This document shows positions 49,066 through 62,221 of a DNA stretch of 64,000 bases, in pieces. How positions within the stretch are numbered: the first letter of the stretch is position 1; each line of letters begins with the position of its first letter. A program made the position numbers and the translations under genes. The stretch comes from Neodontobutis hainanensis (lineage: Eukaryota; Chordata; Actinopteri; Gobiiformes; Odontobutidae), in contig JALDNG010000002.1 of assembly GCA_024349245.1 (NCBI GenBank), forward strand, positions 496,001-560,000. Reading direction: 5' to 3'. Below the pieces are notes generated by a model, which had not been told where the DNA came from, did no database searches, and saw only the letters and a list, made by a program, of their open reading frames with translations.

Positions 49066-51440
49066 ATTTGTAGTTTTCTAAGGCTTTTTCAACCAGTAGC
49101 AAAGTGCATTCATATTTTTTAGTCAACCTGGCCATAATTCTGTGAAATTCTGGTTTTGATATTGCTTTGATTGAGGCACTAACACAAGTTTTCTTCCCAA
49201 AATGAAAAATAACAGATGTGATTTTTACTTTTTATACATTTATTAAAAAGAGTGTATTTTCCCAATGCAGCACATAGTAAAGAAGAGCAATCGGCCTCAA
49301 TGTTAGACGATCAAATGGGGAATATTTTGTGGTTTAGTGCGTAGGGTTTCAGCAGCAGATTGTCTCTCCCATTCCATCCCATAAACCAGTTCCATTTAGT
49401 CTTCAGTGAACACAGCCTTAATGGACTGTTAAGTGTTGTATGCTTGTAGAAAAGAAAGCGTGGACATATATTCACCCTTTTAAGTTAACCCACAAATCAT
49501 TTGTAGCAATTCAGGAAAGAGGCAATCAATCACTCTGTACATTTACAGTCACACAGCTGTGAATATCTGTCAAATTTATTCAAATCCCTTTTGCTTTTTG
49601 TTGTTACAAAGTCACTGGGAAAAATATAATTTGAATTGTAAAGGACTAGTGTTGGGTTAGGGTTAGTGATAAATTACTCCTGTCTATTTTCTTCTTTGCT
49701 TAATGTCTGGTCTGGCTTGTATTGTCCATATGCATGAGCTGCGTGAATATAAATATCAACAGTGCTCAGCCTATGGAAACAAATGCTGTGCCTACTGCTT
49801 TTTATTTGAATTCTAGTCAATACAGATGCTTATAAATGCATAGCAGGAGATGAATGTGCCAATAAAAAAACAAGCTTTGATTCAAAAGTTCCTGAAGTAG
49901 CCCATTCTGTCGATTCACTGCCCCTTAAAACAAATGTTACTGCTCGGCCTGACAAATTCTTAATCGCTCCACGCTCAAATATTTTCTCATTCTGTCTACT
50001 TTTCTATGGAAAGCACGAGTTGCCATTTGCGGACTATGAGAGCAAATGTTAATTCGCCCCATGTGCATTTGAGTGCCAGAGGAGCCATAGGGCTGGGAGC
50101 TAACACGATGCTAAAGAGATGGGCGGCTGACTTGGGTATTTACATATGGAAATGTGATTGAGTTGTTTCATAGATTTATGCTTTGCTCTCCAAAACCCTT
50201 GGGTGAGAGAAGGAATGAGAAATGTTTTAAGCTAGACAGTTATGGCTATTGTTATAACAATTGCATAGTCAGTTCCTTCTGAGAAAGCCCAGAGCCACAT
50301 TCTGCCATTGTTAGGTGTTCAGAATAAGCTGACTCTCACAGTCATCCTCTTGTGATGATGCACGTGTAAGCGTTTACAATTCTGAAGCAGGTGTCAGTAT
50401 ATTGTGTGTCATGTGTTTAGAAGTCTTGTCCAAACCAAAACTAAGGGATAACATTTAGTTATCCCTTAATTTAGTGACCCTGGTATATGCTAAATCTATA
50501 ACTGCACTGTTAATGGCAAAACGCTTGTGTTTCTACTATTATTTACATGTAATTATGCAAAAATCAGAAAAATTTCAAAGTGTTGTTGGTGGTGTCATGC
50601 AGCTCAAATGGGAGAATACAAGACAATGTAAGTTAAGCACCAAGGTAGCACATTAGAGATGGGCCTTTCCAAAGGTCGATGTGATTGATTTTAAACTTGG
50701 GCTGCAATCTTTTTTTCCCACCACAAAGAGAATGGTTGTCTCATCCAAAGTTAAATGGTTTTACACTGCAAAGAAGGGAATAGGAAGAAGGGAGGGAAAA
50801 CAGGTCAGTTGTTGACATGGACAAATGGGAAACAGCAGTACAGCATACACTGTAGTGACCCAGATAGGTCCCAGTCCAGAGTTGCAATGAGCAAGTGGGT
50901 ATTATAGTACAAGAATATTTTTGGGCTTATTTTATATATTAGTACAGGTTAAGTCCAAAGTTGGGCCACAGGGCCAACCCCAGCACACGGTCAAAGTTTA
51001 TTTGGTCAGAAGACTCTCTGATATAATGTTGTTTTTTTAATGTGTTTTATGTTTTATGTTATTAATCCCCTTCAAGCATACAGGTTCAGATGTTTTTTCT
51101 GCTGACTTTGCAGGAAGTTGATAGTTGAGGCTCCCACTTCCAGAAGAGATGGAGCCTGCCTGAAACATTTTCAAGCAGAAACAATTGGTATTTCCAATGG
51201 TGTTTGGCAAAAAAAACAGTTTAACCACCAATTATGTATTTGTGTGTCTTACTTCAAACATGTGTATTTGGAAAAACTGTTACTCATTACATTAATATTT
51301 GTCATGTGATGGAAATTTTAATTGTTACACTTCAAAATACAAAGAATTCAAAAGCTTTTTTCACACATCCATTTGTAAAAATGTTTGAACCCCCTGTATT
51401 ACAAAGCCCTTTTATAAACAGACCAACTTGCAAAGTAAAA

Positions 51441-51459
51441 TGTGTGTGTGTGTGTGTGT
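51441..51459. repeat. (TG)n microsatellite
   Basis: About nine TG units. Confidence 0.9.
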
Positions 51460-52330
51460 TTGAGTTAGTGCCTACTTCCAAAGCAGCCTCATCAAATATG
51501 TGCTTCGCTTAGTCAGTGAAGAAATGGAGAAGACAAAAGACTGACAGGAGAATCTTTGAAGCTGAGAGAGATTTCTTCGGAGTTCAAGATGTGAAGATGA
51601 CTCTTAACATTAAAAGAAAATGGCCCTGATGTTTTGGCCACTTGGTGGTGCTGGTGGCCCATTGAGCATAGGCCATTAACAGTTCATGTGTCGCACACTG
51701 CCTCCTTTGAATCCCACACCGTCTCATTCTCCCTCTCGTCCTTCTGCTTTGACTTATACCATCCTTTGCTCTCTCACTCCCCTTTTTTAACATAATGTGA
51801 GATGAGGTGAAGTGTTATGGCAAATTAAGCAAAATTAAGACAAGAGAACAGCTCTACTCACCTATGTCGCATTGTGCTTTAATCGCCACACTTCCCTGAT
51901 AGAGCCCTGTCTGCTCTGTGCTGTCCTTGGAGATGGGTGTTGATGACAGACTGCAGACCATGAAAGCAGTGGGAGTGTTGGAGGTGGAGGTGGCCACACA
52001 ACACATTACCATCCACCTTCTATGGTTTGTTTTGTTCTCTTTCCCTTTTCGCACCATTATATATTCTTTTGGAACTGTGCCCAGCTGGTCTTCTTTTCCT
52101 CTGTTCTATGCTTGTGTCCTCTAGTCAGTGGGCCATCTTGTCCTCTACTGACCACTCTACTACTCATGGAAACCTTAAAGCAGCACTATGTGACTTCCAA
52201 AAGCACAGGTCATCCCAGACATGGTAGACAATATGCATTTGTTTAAAAGCATGTGGTAAAGACTTATCTGAGAGCCATATAACTGAATTGTAATAACTCC
52301 TAGAAGAATGAATTTAACACTTGGACCTGG

Positions 52331-52530
52331 TTTTGACAGTGGCTCAGTGGTAGAGCATTTGTTCGTCAACCAGAAGGTAAGCGGTTCGACTCCTGCTCTC
52401 CCCACCATTCATGCTGTCATAGTGTCCTTGGGCAAGACACTGAACCCACCTTGCCTCCAGTGGTGTAACACTGGTGAATAGAAGCTTAATGTAAGTTGCT
52501 TTGGATACTTTATTAATGTTGGGAAGTTTA
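52331..52530 (+). repeat. tRNA-derived SINE with clear A and B boxes
   Basis: The head contains the A box tggctcagtggtagagc starting at 52340 and the B box ggttcgactcc at 52383-52393, the internal RNA polymerase III promoter of tRNA genes. It is followed by the SINE body (gtgtccttgggcaagacact, ttgcctccagtgg) shared with the copies at 9975 and 27385. The acceptor stem and anticodon arm of a real tRNA are not formed, so this is a SINE and not a tRNA gene. The tail is decayed after about 52510. Confidence 0.8.
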
Positions 52531-52534
52531 AAGA

Positions 52535-55500
52535 TGATTCAATTTACCACAATGGAGGTTACTAGCCTCCGTGGCTCTTGGGAAATGAGCTCTAACTAGC
52601 TTTAGCGTAACCATGTCTTCCCATAGCATTTCTCACGTTGTAAACTGACAACCTTGAACAGATCTTTTAAATACGGCCATGAATGGCTATTGTCTTTCTT
52701 TCTTCATCCATATTGCTTCTAAAAACCCCACACTGGTCAGACACCTTCTGTTCGTTTTGCGCTTGACGTTCTTTTTTTGTGTTAGTTAAGTCTTTTATGT
52801 CATACAAAAACTCAAGTAAAGTAGAGATACCTAAAAAAAATTAATAGAATTATACACTGTTAACCTACAGCTTACGGTTACACTACTAGTGTTGTTGGAT
52901 GCTGAGCAGCGTTGTAGCTACTGTTCATCGATTCATTTGTAAGTTTTGTTCATTGCTTGTATTGCAGGGTGTGTTAGGTTTGCAGTGAGAAATAGAAGAC
53001 TGGAGTAAAGTGTAGATGTGGTTAAGGCATTAAAACATGTTTTACAGTGCTTGCATGAGTGAGCATTTGGTTACATTTATTGTAAAAACAAAAACACACA
53101 ATATACACATATTACATTATAATAGAGCACAACCGAAAACCTAGAACCATAGTCTTTGTAATCTTGGGAATGACAATGTTCGTTCATAACTGCAGTCTGC
53201 AATTGTTTAAAATATCCACATTGCATGAACCTCATTCACAGAGGTGTTTTTAAAGACTCTGAGGACCACAGGAAGGAGGTACCACTGGTTCCACCCATGT
53301 TTAAACTGAGGCACATAAGGCCTATTAACTACCATATTTTTAGACATTGAAATATTCAAATTGGGTGTGTAACTTCACTGACTATTGTTCATATTTTTAA
53401 TTCTGTTTAATTTGTGACAAAGGTAATTAAATAGTTTCCGTCAACATTTTATTACACAACCAAACAGAGATCTTAAGTTAAATGTTGACTTTCAAAATAA
53501 ATGTATTTCTTTCACTAAAGTATTATTACTGATACTAACTGATCATTTCTTATGGCCACATCTGCGACCAGTGAGATTTGGTGTTTTCCATTAATAATGT
53601 TAATAATATTAAAGTAATGAAATTGCTGGTCTTTGGAGGCCCTAGCCCTAGACTATTGCCTTACGTGCTTCCCACTTTTTGCAATGGTCCTGCTCATCGG
53701 TGAAAAAAGTGGGCAAATATAATGCCCAAATTATATAAAATAAAAAAGATGAAGTCATTGGTTTTAAGTCATATTGCCAAACCCTATTAGGCTGCCTTTA
53801 GTGTCCTTGCAATATAAGATGGTCTGTTGGTCACTGTATTAAGCTTTGGTTATGAGAGCAAGCTCATTCCTGTCTCTATCCATTTTTTCCTTTCCTCTGT
53901 TATCTGTATCACCACCTTACATTTTTTAACCGACATATACCTTTTTCCTCATTCTGCCAACCTCTCCCCACGGCACCTGTCTAATTCTCCTTGTACCCAG
54001 TCTGTGGTGCCACTCATCGCTTGCTCCTTCACCCTCCCCCTTCTTTGTTTCCCTGGCTTGCTGTGCCCTGGCAGCCTGACAATTGTTGGAGCATACACGG
54101 CTAAGCAGTTATCACCAGCTTGCAGAGGTGTGTGCCCACGTGCATATGTATATTGGGTAATAATAGAACGAGACTGCATGAGGATGTGTGTCACCGTGAG
54201 CGTTTTTCTGTTTATTTTGAGGTGTAGCGCTCTTGTGTTGGGTAAAACAATACAAACAATGTGTCAGACAGGTTTCTATTATTTTGAGGCTTTGTGCGGC
54301 TCTACTGCTGTAGTGTAATATTTTTTTCTCTTTCACAACAATGAGAGGTAAAATGATACTGAAACACTGTAAGTCGTACCCTCAGTCCTGCCAAACGTCC
54401 CCAGTGTCTAGCTCCTCTGGATCCATATAAAAGCAACTAATTTCTTTGTCTTCAAGGATTTTTTTCCCAGTGTTGGTCCCATCTGTCACTGGGAGAAGGT
54501 TGAAAGAAAGAAAGAATGAGCCCAGCTGGAATCCTTTGTTTATTGAAGGTACATCACATTGTAGTGGGGCTAGGACAGAGCGCTCACAGCCTCTTGAGTA
54601 CTCAGAGAAGAAGGACTCAGGCCAGACCTTGGACTCAACAACAAGACATGCCAAGCCAATTGTACTGGAGTAAACCAATTAAGACTACTGTGTAAGTTCC
54701 CTTGATACTGCTGAACCATATTGTAAGAAAGCATACAGGAAATGTAACATGTTAACATAAATGAAAATTGATGGCTTGGTTGTTCAGGTTAAAAATAATA
54801 AGGATATGTTTGAAATTAAGGCTGCTTCAACTAATTCAATGGTTTAGATTCTCTTTTGACATTTAGAATTGACATGTTGAAGCAGCACAATTCAAACAAA
54901 TATAGCCACAATTGGTGGGCAATGTAGCTCTAAAATTGCTGTATGTGTGTCATTTTAAAACAGTTGATTGAAAACAACCAATTAAGTATGGTTTAAAGTA
55001 AAATAGAATATGCAATGATTTAGTATGATTTAACAATACGCAAAGGTAAAAATGCAAACATTTAAAATAGTTAGCGTTGATTCCACAAAGGCAAAAGAAA
55101 AGTTTTCAAATGGCTGTAAACTATAAATGAACCAGTGGCCTTTGTATCTTGCTACGTTTTATTAATGCACTGCTATAGACACCTGGATTAGCTCTTACCT
55201 TTTCAAAAATTGTCAGATTGACATGTGCATGTGCCAGACCCTGGTACTTTGCCTGTTTAACCTTAAAATGCTTACAGCAGTCAAATTCTGAAGGTCTGAG
55301 GTGCCTAACAGTTTGAAAGATATAGAGAAAGGCATAGAGATCTTACCAGGATGACTTTTTGTTTCTGTCTGAATCAGCAGACTGGGAGCACCTGTATGTC
55401 TGGGATTTTTTTACTTTTTTTTTTTCAAAAGCTGATTGAAAGCTGAAAGTAAGGTTAGAATAGTTATAAAAGAGAATAGAAGACAGATTACATATTGTGA

Positions 55501-55855
55501 GTGAAGTGATGACCAAATGTGCATTTTGTTGGAAGTATTTCTGGCTGTTGAAAACTTGCACATTGTAAATATAGCAACATGCTGTTATGGTCGACTCACT
55601 GCCTGGGTTGTAAAGCTTTAGACATATAGGTCTCATATTGATGCAGCAACTAAAAATTAAATCCCTATTATTAATTGTCTATTTCTTGTGTAAAACCCAA
55701 GCTTTCTGCTGCAAAAACACAAAAAGGCTTGAAATAAGTCAGTCGGACCCGAAGAAATGAATACATGACAGTGATATTAGTTAAGTGTCACTAAAAGTAT
55801 CTTGTAAACAAAAGATTTATAGAAAGTTTCTCTAGTGACATAAAATGGTCACATG
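52535..55855. other. gene-free stretch
   Basis: No gene recognised. A 163-codon plus-strand open frame (53827-54318) is Cys/Leu-rich and shows no domain; it is probably chance. Another pair of overlapping frames at 54382-54678 is also unrecognised. Confidence 0.45.
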
Positions 55856-55864
55856 TCCTGTCAG

Positions 55865-57195
55865 CCAGAGGCAAGGCAAGGAAAGTTTATTTGTAAAGCA
55901 TGATTCAAACATACAGCAATTCAAAACGAAGAGAGATTGGTTAAAAGCAGAAGTAAAAAAATATATAAATACAAAGGTAAATTAAAATTATATTAAATAA
56001 GATGGAATCACTAAAGAGTGCAGATAAAAACATTCACTTGTCTTATTCACAGTTAAACAGAACTGTTTTCCGCCTGGACTTGAACCTTGTCAGAGAGAGG
56101 CCTGTCTCACCTCCTCTGGAAGACTGTTCCAGATTTTAGCTGCATTAAACTGAAACACTCCCTCACCGTGTTTAGTCCTGACCCTGGGCACCAGCAGGAG
56201 ACCTGTCCCTGAGGTTCTCAGAGTCTCAGATGGTTCATATGGGACTAACATGTCAGAGATGTACTTGTACACCAGCAGAGCTGCTTTAAACTCTATTCTC
56301 TGAGAGACAGGAAGCCAGTGTAGAGACCTGAGGACTGGACTAATATGTTTGTACGAGTCAGGACTCGAGCAGCAGCGTTCTGTTTGTACTGCAGCTGTTT
56401 TACAGCTCGCTTAGTGAGTCCAGTGAGCAGACCATTGCAGTAATCATTGTCAGTCAGTAGTAAAACCTGCAAGTATGGATAAGTAAATGTATGGATAAGT
56501 CTCTCTAAGTCTGGTGTAGACACAATACTCTTGATTCTAGCAATGTTTTTGAGATACTAAAAATCTGTTGATGTTATTGCTTTCTGAGTCTAAGTCTACG
56601 TCTGAGTCAAAAATTACCCCCAGATTTCTAACCAGATTTTTAGTTTTTAGGGAAAGTGACTCGAGGTGACTGCTGACGCTGTCCTTTTGTGTGTGTGGGC
56701 TAAGGGTAATGACTTTTGTCTTGTCTGTATTAAGTTGTTGAGAGTTGTTTTGCATCCACACAGTGATCTGTTGGAGACAGTGACAGAGTGAGTCCACAGA
56801 CCCATAGTCGCTTGCTGTCAGTGTCAGTGAGATGTAAACCTGAGTGTCATCTGCATAGTTGGACACATGGACGCAAATGAACTGGCCCAGAGGAAGCATG
56901 GAAAGATTGAACAAAAGATGTCTCAGGATGGTCCTAAAGGTCAAGGCCATTGGGTCTGAGATGCAGTTTCCAATTTCATCAAAGTACTTCCTGTCTTCAA
57001 GATTGGACCTAAACCATTTGAGAGCAGCACCAGAGATGCTCACCCAGTCCTCTAACCTCGGTAACAGGATCACAAGACTATGTCAAACGCTGCACTCAGA
57101 TCCAGCAGGACTAAGACTGAGACTCTGCTGGTGTCAGTGTTCATACGAATGTCATTTGTCACCTTGATAAGAGGTGTCTCAGTACTGTGATGTAG
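55865..57195 (-). mobile_element. L2-like LINE remnant
   Basis: A minus-strand non-LTR retrotransposon in pieces. Motif A LVLLDLSAAFD lies at about 57082-57111. A later frame at 57073-56537 has LEDWVSISGAALKWFRSNL, the catalytic YADDTQVY (YADD at 56857-56846) and NTDKTKVITLSP. At 56523-56293 are DLERLIHTF and NAAARVLTRTN. At 56272-56090 are LVPYEPSETLRTSG and WNSLPEEVR. The low-coordinate end (ggcaaggcaag, gtttatttgtaaagca) is the usual 3' end. The block before YADD (PQGS region) is garbled and frameshifts occur throughout. Inactive. Confidence 0.85.
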
Positions 57196-57270
57196 ACTTA
57201 CTACACAGTGTCATTTCTGGTGAGTTGGAAAGACAGTATCTGTAAAAGGGGGGTTTCTGATTTTCTCTCT

Positions 57271-57963
57271 TACCCCCTTTCCACCAGCAGGAACCGGGTG
57301 CTGGTTTGGAGCTAGAGCTATAGCCTGTCCAGAGTTGGTTCAACTTGCGAGCCCATTAAGAACCGGTTTGTCCGACGTTTGCCACGGACTAAAGAGCCAC
57401 CATATGGCCATGTCTGACGTCACCAAATATGTCTCATTTTACCCAGTAGCACTAGTGCCAAACACACCAGTAACAATGGTGGCACTTGCGTTTCTATTCA
57501 TGTTGGCTTTGCAAACATACATTGGATTCAAACGTTTTCAGCACCGTCATTGATTTCACAGAGTTCTACAAACAAAAAAACAAGTGTGGCTTAGAAAAAA
57601 TAAAAAAATAAAAAAATGAAAAAATGAAAAAACTCAACCAAATTTTCTACAATGTCCTGCAAATGTTAGCTAGTAATATTTCAAACCCTAATAGGACATA
57701 TTAGTTCCTTACTAACAACTAAGAAATACATAGCTGGCTGGCAACAACTGGAAGAGGTCTGTTTGTCGATTGGTCACTGTAACCCCGCCCCCAGCCTCTA
57801 ATGCAAGGTTCTTCCTTCTAGCCCAGCAGTGTTTTGGTGCTACCTAAGAACCGCTTTCCCTGGTTTGGAGCTGGTGCTTTGGCTGTCAAAAGACAAAGAA
57901 CCGTTTTAAAACTAGACTCTCGCTCCAAACTAGCACCCGTTTCCTGCAGGTGGAAAAGAGGTA
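57271..57963. mobile_element. MITE with 42-bp terminal inverted repeats
   Basis: The left end (57271-57312, beginning tacccccttt ccaccagcag) and the right end (57922-57963) are reverse complements at 37 of 42 positions by my count. Further motif pairs (agaaccg near 57358 and at 57847 and 57897) lie inside. About 690 bp with no transposase: a non-autonomous DNA transposon. The target duplication is not clear (TTA left, TAT right would suit a PIF/Harbinger-like 3-bp site but do not match). The 72-codon frame at 57335-57553 lies inside it and is not a gene. Confidence 0.8.
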
Positions 57964-57969
57964 TTTTTT

Positions 57970-58550
57970 GTCTATTTTCTGTGACAGTGTTTTGCTATAA
58001 AAAAAAGCCAACTCAAAATTTAGTAAAAAGGCATTACAACATTTTACAAAAAAAATAAATTAATGTATATTGCTTTTTTATGTGTGTTTGATGTGTTTGA
58101 TGTTATGATAAAAGATTAAAAAAGGCACAGGCTTCTTACAGGCACAGTGCTAAGGCCCAAGCTCTGATGAAAAGCTTGCTTTGTTTCATCACCACAGGAA
58201 GCCACGGACGAAAAACCTGCTAACTGTCACATATCAGCTGAGTGATTCCCCGCTTTGACTGTGTGATTTCAACTCGATAAGATATGCTTTTAAAACAATG
58301 GGATCAGGATAAAGGTCTTGGTGTCCCCCCAAGGCATTTATCTGAGCAGTGCCAGATTTTGCTTCACACTCTCAGCAGGGACCTAAAGTTATTTAGATGA
58401 GTTCATTCTTTTCAGTGTACACTTTAAAAACTGTAAGCCTTAGCACTTGTTACATGCAATATAAAAGTCATTAAAATTCATTTCATGGGGAGAACTGCAC
58501 ATTTTGGAGCTGGGACAATTTAGGCCTACTCTTAGCTTTTTTATTTTTTA
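57970..58550. other. gene-free stretch
   Basis: AT-rich, nothing recognised. Confidence 0.5.
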
Positions 58551-58554
58551 TTTT

Positions 58555-58720
58555 TAAGATCATTATTTATTTTTTGACTTTATTTGATAGTAGACAGTAG
58601 ATGGAGAGGGAACAGGGCGAGAGTGAGGGGAGTTGGGCATTGACCCGACCAAGAGTCAAATCTTTTGTTTCCCTTGTGATTGGTATGGACTCGCCCGTCT
58701 GAGCCACCTAGGCGCCCCTC
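58555..58720 (-). repeat. tRNA-derived SINE fragment
   Basis: Read on the minus strand it begins ggggcgcctaggtggctcag (tRNA-like 5' end with an A box) with a degenerate B-box region (gatttgactcttgg). It continues into a pyrimidine-rich body (cccctcactctcgccctg) and an AT-rich tail (aataaagtcaaaaaataaat). It matches a second common fish SINE type, different from the 9975/27385/52331 family. Confidence 0.65.
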
Positions 58721-58739
58721 CACTCTGCTTTTATAAAAT

Positions 58740-61315
58740 AAATCAGTACATTGTACATTGATAAGTAATTGCTGTCAGATATATACGTAGTAAATGCTCT
58801 GGAATGGTTTGGATAACAAAAAGCTTTGTCAGAAAAAGAAGACACTATTTAGTCATCCAATAGCATATTGTTCAAGAATGAGACCTTAGAAACAAACAAG
58901 AACTTTCAGTATGTGACGTCAGGCTTTGGCCAATCACATGATCACAGATTGCTTCCATACAAATTGGGAATGTCCAATTGGCTGGCTTGTCAACACATCT
59001 TGACAACATTGAATCAATTGTGGCAGAAAATCCATTTGGCAAAGTGTCTATTCCAGTTCTGGAATTAAGCAGGGAAGCAGAATAAAACATGCATAAATAT
59101 TGGCAATCCATTCATTTAATGATTAAGGTAATTGTTGGTTTGCATTGGTCTGATGCTGAAATAGAGCTACAAGTTTAAGGTGAGCTTTAAACCCCACTTT
59201 AATGTAATGTATTGGTATTTTGCAGTGGCAGTTTAGTTAATTTTTTTTTATATTATTTATATTAAACAAAATCAGGCATGTGATAAAAGCCAGAAGTAAT
59301 TACTATCAGGTCAGGGTTTTTACAAAGCAAGGCTTTTCTATTACAAATACCTATTGATGCTAATAGCGTTCTTTAAACGTAGGGTAGAAGTCAAGGGTCT
59401 GGCTCCAGAAACTCCTAACTACAATTGCAGTAGAGGATAAGCTTTCAAAAGAAGCAAATGTAGCATCAGGAAAGGGTGCTGTCAATCCCACTCATCTGCC
59501 ATTCCCACTGGAATAATATGACAGCTGACTTGTCTCAGAGTCTTGTTTAATATAGTAATAAAGAGGAAAAGAGGAAAAGTTGATGTTTTTGAATAGTAGT
59601 TAACTTGAGACAAGCATCAAGAAGCCAAATCTCCCCCTTTGCATTCAATTATTAGAAAATTATTGTTATTGCTACTTTTAATTATCTATATTTGGACTTA
59701 ACAGCAACAACATTAAACAACAGGATTGTGGAGGTGGACCTGCCTGAATAACACATCCCGTTCTCTTGACACTTTGGTCTTCTTCCAGTTTCACACTTTG
59801 CTATATTTGCCATCTGTAATTAAAAAGTGGAAAGTTAAGTAACTCTTAATAATGCCTAACAAGGGATATGGGCTGTCATTTTGTGCCCACATTCATATGT
59901 CTCTGCAACTCAGCAAAGACTGGCTTATAGTTTTCAAGTAGTGTTTTATCCATAAAATAGTCCTGACACTGTGATTAAGTAGAAGCCACTATACAAGTTG
60001 TTTAAAGTTGCCCAGAGGGTATAGCTGTCTATCTCAAAGCAGTAGACTGATTTCTTATCAGCCATGTTCCTATCTTACTCCAGGTAGAGAACAAGGGGAC
60101 ATGTTTGTGGCAGAGAGGAAAAGAGCAAAATGAGCACAAAATGTCTTGGGGATAAATGAAAAACAGAACAGCATTAGGAAAGTGGCTTATTGCTGCTTCT
60201 ATGCATAACTTACAAATTATCAGTGTTTTTACTCTTCTCTTGCCACATATTGGTTGGAGGGCCCAGGAGACCTATTAGGGAACCAAGGGAAGAAAAACAC
60301 CAGATTTCATCTGAATCCCCTGAGGTTGAAGTCTTATGACGTTAAGAACTCTTACTGGGAAGAGTCCGCAGCAGAACAAAAGTTTGAGTATAAGATTCTT
60401 TTTTTTGCTTTAGTATTGATCCACTTAGCATTTAGTCTCCCTTGTGTTGAGAGCAATAGTGCAAATGAGACAGGCCTAAGGCAACACATGCACTTCTATG
60501 AAGTGCAACAAGAACAGTCTTGGTCCTTTTATTACTCTAAGCCAAACTATGAAAGCCTCAATCGAACAGAACATGTACTTTGATTTCATTGGAATGTGAA
60601 TGAATCAGCTCAAGGAAATGATCAAGAGTATATTTCCCACCATTTAAGATTGGTTTAATAGTCCTTTTTCCCTTGCTATTTTATTACACATTTGATATTA
60701 TTTTTGACTGGATGACAAAAGTGGATTTTGATAATGGATGATTGTCCTGGTTTAGTTCATTTTAAATACAGTATATTACAAGAAGGCACTATTCGTATGA
60801 GTTAAAACAGCGTTTACACAAATTTACAAAGTTGCAGACTTCTCTGTTGTTGCTTTACTGCTTTGGTAATCTTGTTTAGCGAACAATTTATAGGCGAGCT
60901 ATATTGCTGTTGTGTTACCAGCAAAATAAATACCCTGACAGATTACTCAAAAAACAGCAATAGACAAGTTGAGAAAGACCTTCAGATTCAATAAACAAGA
61001 AGCTGGGTAGATCCTGGGATAACTTGGCAGCTACCAACTGCACTAACTACATGTGTTCATTGCATGATGAGAAAGAGCTAGGCCAAATAACACTGACTTG
61101 TTAAAAACTTTGATAACACAGACTAGAAGCCAAATAGTCTGCTCCTCAGTACATGGTCTGTTCCACAGTACCTTCTGGATTGCCCTTTGCAAAGCAGTTC
61201 AGGATGGATTTTTATGAGTTAGTAAACTCACAAATCTCCCGAGAATCAAGCTGCAGCACAAATCCACCATTAAAATCTACCATCATTCAAAAAAAAATAA
61301 ATTTGTAAATATACG
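58740..61315. other. gene-free stretch
   Basis: No supported gene. A 109-codon plus-strand frame at 60254-60583 has a central hydrophobic run (ILFFALVLIHLAFSL) and an internal splice-acceptor-like ttttttttgctttag. It is not recognised. Confidence 0.45.
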
Positions 61316-61324
61316 TATGCTCTA

Positions 61325-61515
61325 GTAACTTGTCCTGGGAGTGGATCCTTCAGTGGTTCTCCCTGAGGTTTCTCTTTGTTTTCTTTAGTTCTTTCTTACC
61401 CTGATGGAGGGTCTAAGGACAGGGGGTGTTGTACAGCCTGTCTACTTGCTACCTTTTGTCTTTGTAAAGCCCTTTGAGGCAATTTTAGTTGTGGTATTGT
61501 GCTTTAATTGAGTAA
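61325..61515 (+). repeat. dispersed fish repeat tail
   Basis: Phrases tcctgggagtggatcctt, ctccctgaggtttctcttt and tttgtaaagccctttgaggc match a common retroelement 3' region of fish genomes. Confidence 0.65.
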
Positions 61516-61519
61516 AAAA

Positions 61520-62215
61520 CGTGTCATGACTTATCTTCATTGCAGTATTTGGTCTTTAATGCACAGAACATACTAGTTGCTACATGTAATTAAAGTGAAC
61601 CTAATATTTATTACATTAATTCAGACTACTTATATCATTATACACTGAGGCTGTCAGGAAATGAGTATTTTCTGTTTGTGTCAGAGGTTGAAAGCAGATG
61701 ACTGAATCCTTTGCAGAGAGCATTCTGCCCATAGGATTAAGCTTGGATGGCTGGGTTTAAACCTGTCAAAAGAGCAGACTCAAATCCCTCACTCACAAAC
61801 ACTTTCTGGTTCTCACTTGAGGTGCTCGTGAGCAGTGGTAGAAAGAGATATTTTCTCTTTTACGCCACATACTTCAGAAGCCATTCAGCACATCAACTGG
61901 ATTGTAGAGGATTTGTAGAGCGCTGAGCAAAGCAGCCAGATTGGTGGGAAATTAGTTATCATGTTGTTTTCTTTATTGCATGTCAAATTTCAAATCCCTC
62001 TGTAACATTGGTACTTTTGCCTATCCATATTTTGAATTACATGCAGTGGATGTGGATGTACTAACTTTAGCATACATGAGTTTGGCTCTGGGGCCATGGC
62101 CTAACAGGAGATTTATATAACATATTTACAATTTGACATTGACAAAGATAGACAACTTCTAAAATAATTTAGCATTCAGTCACTTCATTACCAATCTCAT
62201 TTTTAGTGTTTGCTA
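61520..62215. other. gene-free stretch
   Basis: Nothing recognised; 61630-61800 is free of obvious repeats. Confidence 0.45.
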
Positions 62216-62221
62216 TATGTA

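Larger units (their letters stand above)
42265..52325. other. gene-free stretch with scattered repeat pieces
   Basis: No supported gene. It holds several short fish repeat fragments and microsatellites, listed separately. The stretches 43180-43530, 46430-46650 and 49950-50170 are free of obvious repeats and contain homeodomain-like ATTA clusters. They could be conserved non-coding elements (inference only). Confidence 0.45.

Noticed and set aside
49650..49672. Telomere-like gggttagggttag
   Set aside because: Only two units; chance.
52340..52403. tRNA gene
   Set aside because: A and B boxes are present, but no acceptor stem or proper anticodon arm forms and a SINE body follows.
53827..54318. 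163-codon plus-strand open frame
   Set aside because: Cys/Leu-rich, no domain, no clear start context or splice structure; judged chance, although it is one of the longest frames outside known elements.
57335..57553. 72-codon frame with a hydrophobic stretch
   Set aside because: It lies inside the inverted-repeat MITE and has no family features.
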